Below are positions 16,265-18,801 of a stretch of DNA of 18,801 bases, in pieces (position 1 is the first letter of the stretch; each line of letters opens with the position of its first letter). Location of the stretch: positions 1-18,801 of the forward strand of contig CANHMN010000007.1 in assembly GCA_947461645.1 (NCBI GenBank), read 5' to 3'. The position numbers and the translations under genes were made by a program. The notes below the pieces were generated by a model. That model was not told the DNA's origin. It was given only the letters and a program-made list of their open reading frames with translations, and searched no databases. This stretch comes from Chitinophagaceae bacterium (lineage in GTDB: Bacteria > Bacteroidota > Bacteroidia > Chitinophagales > Chitinophagaceae).

Positions 16265-17086
16265 ATGATTCATATTGTATTTGACCAAACAGATGCCCAT
16301 GTTTTGCAACAATCCATTGACATGGATGAAACACTTATTGGTGACATTGTTACCTTAACGGATGATTATTCACTTGGACCAATTGAAAACATTTACACCG
16401 AAGATGGCATCTACCAAAGAAAAGAATGGTGGAAAAATATTTTGTCAGGCGGTGATTTTGAAAAAAACATCTCAGATTCTTTGCAGGATGATTACTCCAA
16501 AATGGAAGAATTGGTAAATCGCTTACAAAATGATGAAAATGAAACAATCTGGATATGGGCTGCACAAAACAAACATGACGTATCTGGTTATTATTGGCTG
16601 CTTCATTTTTTGAAGCCTTTCCAGGGAAGAGTGATGATTCTTTACTTAAACAATCTTCCTTTCATCAATGAAAAAGGAAATATTTTTTATCCAACCCAAC
16701 TTTCTGAAATTCCTCCTAAAGAATTTTTGAAAGCCAAGAAATTGGCCAGAGAAATAACTTTGAGTGAATTCGAAGTTGATCCGGATGAGTGGAACAAATT
16801 GTGTGCTGAAAATAAACCTGTAAGAATACTCGAAGGCGGAAAAAAACTCACAAACTTTGATGAAAATTATTATGACAGTGAGTTGAAGAAATACATTATG
16901 CCTGATTGGCAAAAAGCCAATAAAATCATCAGTAATTTTCAATCTAAATCCAAGCAAAGCTGTACCGAAAGCTACTTGCTCTGGAGATTAAAATCTTTTG
17001 TTGAACAAGGACAATTTGATATGCAAGGAAAACTTGCCAATATGAAAGATTTTGAAATCAAATATTTTTCAAAAGCAGAACAATAA
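16265..17086 (+). CDS. DUF1835/DUF3658-type protein of unknown function
   Basis: This 273-residue soluble protein has no signal peptide or membrane span. The N-terminal half fits DUF1835: MIHIVFDQTDAHVLQQS, then DDYSLGPI (33-40), KEWWKNIL, and a block ending WIWAAQNKHDVSGYYWLL. The second half, rich in charged helices (about 150-270), fits the DUF3658-like partner domain. DUF1835 proteins have no established activity, so no function is claimed. It lies 16 bases after parE and 27 bases before parC on the same strand, so all three are almost surely one transcript. This fixed position suggests a link with topoisomerase IV or with its expression, but that is inference; it might also be a passenger. 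Codon use resembles that of the flanking genes, so recent insertion is not suggested. Domain naming is from remembered family features. Confidence 0.85.
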   Translation: MIHIVFDQTDAHVLQQSIDMDETLIGDIVTLTDDYSLGPIENIYTEDGIYQRKEWWKNILSGGDFEKNISDSLQDDYSKMEELVNRLQNDENETIWIWAAQNKHDVSGYYWLLHFLKPFQGRVMILYLNNLPFINEKGNIFYPTQLSEIPPKEFLKAKKLAREITLSEFEVDPDEWNKLCAENKPVRILEGGKKLTNFDENYYDSELKKYIMPDWQKANKIISNFQSKSKQSCTESYLLWRLKSFVEQGQFDMQGKLANMKDFEIKYFSKAEQ

Positions 17087-17113
17087 TTTCTAGCAAGCAT
17101 CAGCGAAAATACT

Positions 17114-18801
17114 ATGGCAAAAAAAATTACTGAGGAGTATACTCACAGTGACAAAGGCGTTAGTGGTCAATATAAAAACTGGTTTCTGGATTATGCCAGT
17201 TATGTAATTCTTGAAAGGGCCGTTCCTGCTGTTGAGGATGGCCTGAAGCCTGTTCAAAGAAGAATTTTGCATGCCATGAAAGAGATGGATGATGGCAGGT
17301 ACAATAAAGTAGCCAACATCATTGGACAAAGCATGCAGTACCATCCACATGGTGATGCAAGCATTGGTGATGCCATTGTTAATCTGGGACAGAAAGACCT
17401 TCTTATAGATACACAGGGTAACTGGGGAGATGTAAGAACAGGAGATGATGCAGCGGCAGCAAGGTACATTGAGGCGCGTTTAAGCAAATTCGCTCTGGAA
17501 GTTGCTTTCAATGCGAAAACAACGGAATGGCAATTGAGCTATGACGGAAGAAAAAATGAACCTGTAACCTTACCTATGAAATTTCCTCTTTTACTTGCGC
17601 AAGGAGCGGAGGGAATTGCAGTGGGATTGGCCACAAAAATATTGCCGCATAATTTCTGTGAGCTGATTGACGCTTCGATAAAGACGCTTAAAGGTAAAAA
17701 GTTTGAAATCTTACCTGATTTTCAAACAGGCGGAACCATGGATGCAAGTCTTTACAACGAAGGTAAGCGAGGCGGCAAAATCAGGGTTAGGGCAACCATA
17801 GTAGAACAGGATAAAAAAACACTAATTATAAAAAGTGTACCCTTTGGCGTTACTACTACGCAACTCATGGAAAGTATAGTGAAGGCGAATGATCAGGGTA
17901 AAATCAAAATAAAAAAAGTAACTGATCACACCGCTGCAGAAGTGGAAATTATTGTGGAGCTTGCTCAAGGAATTTCACCAGACATTACCATCGACGCTTT
18001 GTATGCATTTACTGACTGTGAAGTAAGCATTTCTCCCAACGCTTGCGTAATTGTTGACCATAAGCCGCAATTTCTATCCGTAACGGAATTGCTCATAATA
18101 TCTGCAGAAAATACCAAGTCGCTTCTTCAAAAAGAACTAGAGATAAAGTTGAGCGAATTGCAGGAAAAATGGCACTACACTTCTTTGGAAAAAATATTCT
18201 TTGAAGAAAAAATCTACAAAGAACTTGAAAAAAAGCATGAAACTTGGGACAAGGTTATCCTCGCAATAGACAAAGCTTTCGAGCCCTTCAAGAAGAAATT
18301 AAAAAGGGATATCACAAAAGAGGATATTCTAAAACTTACCGAAAAACCGGTTAGAAGAATTTACAAACTTGATATTGATGAACTCATAGAACAAATTAAA
18401 GGATTGGAAGCTGAAATCAAGCAGGTTAAACATGATTTGGCAAACCTTACAGATTATGCTGTAGGATACTATGAAAATTTACTGAAGAAATATGGCAAGG
18501 GCAGAGAACGGAAAACTGAAATAAAACTTTTTGACGTAATCCAGGCGAAAACCGTAGCTATTGCCAACACTAAACTTTATGCCAATTTCTCAGACGGTTT
18601 CATTGGAACCTCATTGAAAAAAGATGAATTTATCATTGAGTGCAGCGATCTTGATGACATCATCGCATTCACCAAAGGTGGTACAATGAAGGTGGTAAAA
18701 GTATCCGAGAAAGTATTCATTGGAAAAGACATCATTCATGTCGCTGTCTTTCAAAAGAATGATGAAAGAACCACCTACAACATGATCTATGTTGATGGAA
18801 A
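17114..18801 (+). CDS. parC: DNA topoisomerase IV subunit A (3' end outside window)
   Basis: The frame is open for 562 codons from the ATG at 17114 to the window edge, with no stop or frameshift. This subunit breaks and rejoins DNA with ParE. The N-terminus (NWFLDYASYVILERAVPAVEDG, then LKPVQRRIL) is the GyrA/ParC winged-helix entry. The catalytic tyrosine is Tyr118 in AAAARYIEARLSKF. The quinolone region reads HPHGDASIGDAIV (77-89): the position of GyrA Ser83 is Ala82, and that of Asp87 is Asp86. GQKDLLIDTQGNWGD is typical of Bacteroidota ParC, which reaches about 850-900 residues, so roughly the last third is missing here. A coiled-coil region lies around 400-460, and the start of the C-terminal beta-propeller around 475 on. 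It follows the DUF1835-type gene by 27 bases and would be the third gene of the operon. Confidence 0.96.
   Translation, partial: MAKKITEEYTHSDKGVSGQYKNWFLDYASYVILERAVPAVEDGLKPVQRRILHAMKEMDDGRYNKVANIIGQSMQYHPHGDASIGDAIVNLGQKDLLIDTQGNWGDVRTGDDAAAARYIEARLSKFALEVAFNAKTTEWQLSYDGRKNEPVTLPMKFPLLLAQGAEGIAVGLATKILPHNFCELIDASIKTLKGKKFEILPDFQTGGTMDASLYNEGKRGGKIRVRATIVEQDKKTLIIKSVPFGVTTTQLMESIVKANDQGKIKIKKVTDHTAAEVEIIVELAQGISPDITIDALYAFTDCEVSISPNACVIVDHKPQFLSVTELLIISAENTKSLLQKELEIKLSELQEKWHYTSLEKIFFEEKIYKELEKKHETWDKVILAIDKAFEPFKKKLKRDITKEDILKLTEKPVRRIYKLDIDELIEQIKGLEAEIKQVKHDLANLTDYAVGYYENLLKKYGKGRERKTEIKLFDVIQAKTVAIANTKLYANFSDGFIGTSLKKDEFIIECSDLDDIIAFTKGGTMKVVKVSEKVFIGKDIIHVAVFQKNDERTTYNMIYVDG

Noticed and set aside
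1..18801. CRISPR array, tRNA, rRNA, insertion sequence or prophage
   Set aside because: No regularly spaced repeats, cloverleaf-like sequences, transposase or phage genes were seen. Gaps between genes are all under 300 bases and hold only short regulatory-type sequence.

Overview
The window looks like part of a Bacteroidota chromosome, probably from the Chitinophagia or a related class. The main evidence is a type IX secretion system (T9SS) type B sorting domain at the end of a 1129-residue protein, Bacteroidota-style ParE and ParC, an RNA-binding RRM protein, a fused FTCD enzyme of histidine degradation, and AT-rich A/T-biased coding without clear Shine-Dalgarno sites. No rRNA, tRNA, CRISPR array, insertion sequence or phage gene was seen. 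It reads as ordinary core and semi-core chromosome with a few unusual genes.

Layout. (1) 3-632: end of an exported protein of unknown function, closed by a strong terminator. (2) 753-2336: a YcbB/LdtD-like L,D-transpeptidase, convergent with a short RRM RNA-binding protein (2346-2657, minus). (3) 2809-8089: a tight co-directional run of five genes: cyclophilin, small helical unknown, divergent MurC-like ligase, imidazolonepropionase (hutI) and bifunctional formimidoyltransferase-cyclodeaminase (ftcD). The last two are consecutive steps taking imidazolonepropionate to glutamate plus a one-carbon folate. (4) 8230-9126: a lipoprotein DNA/RNA non-specific endonuclease with its own terminator. (5) 9398-12787: a large secreted T9SS protein with WG-like repeats, PKD domains and degenerate Ig-like repeats.

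(6) 12808-14121, minus strand: a two-gene unit of a YkgJ-type cysteine-cluster protein and an SDR protein whose catalytic Tyr and Lys are replaced. (7) 14356-18801, plus strand: parE, a DUF1835-type protein, and parC (running off the window), which form a topoisomerase IV operon with an uncharacterised passenger. The divergent spacer between (6) and (7) carries a perfect DnaA-box match and interleaved inverted repeats.

No clearly new multi-gene system is evident. The points most worth a second look are the MurC-like ligase with altered active-site motifs placed in front of hut genes, the DUF1835 gene between the topo IV subunits, the YkgJ gene whose reading frame extends 39 codons beyond its first ATG with no standard start codon, the SDR lacking its catalytic pair, and the DnaA box in front of the topo IV operon.
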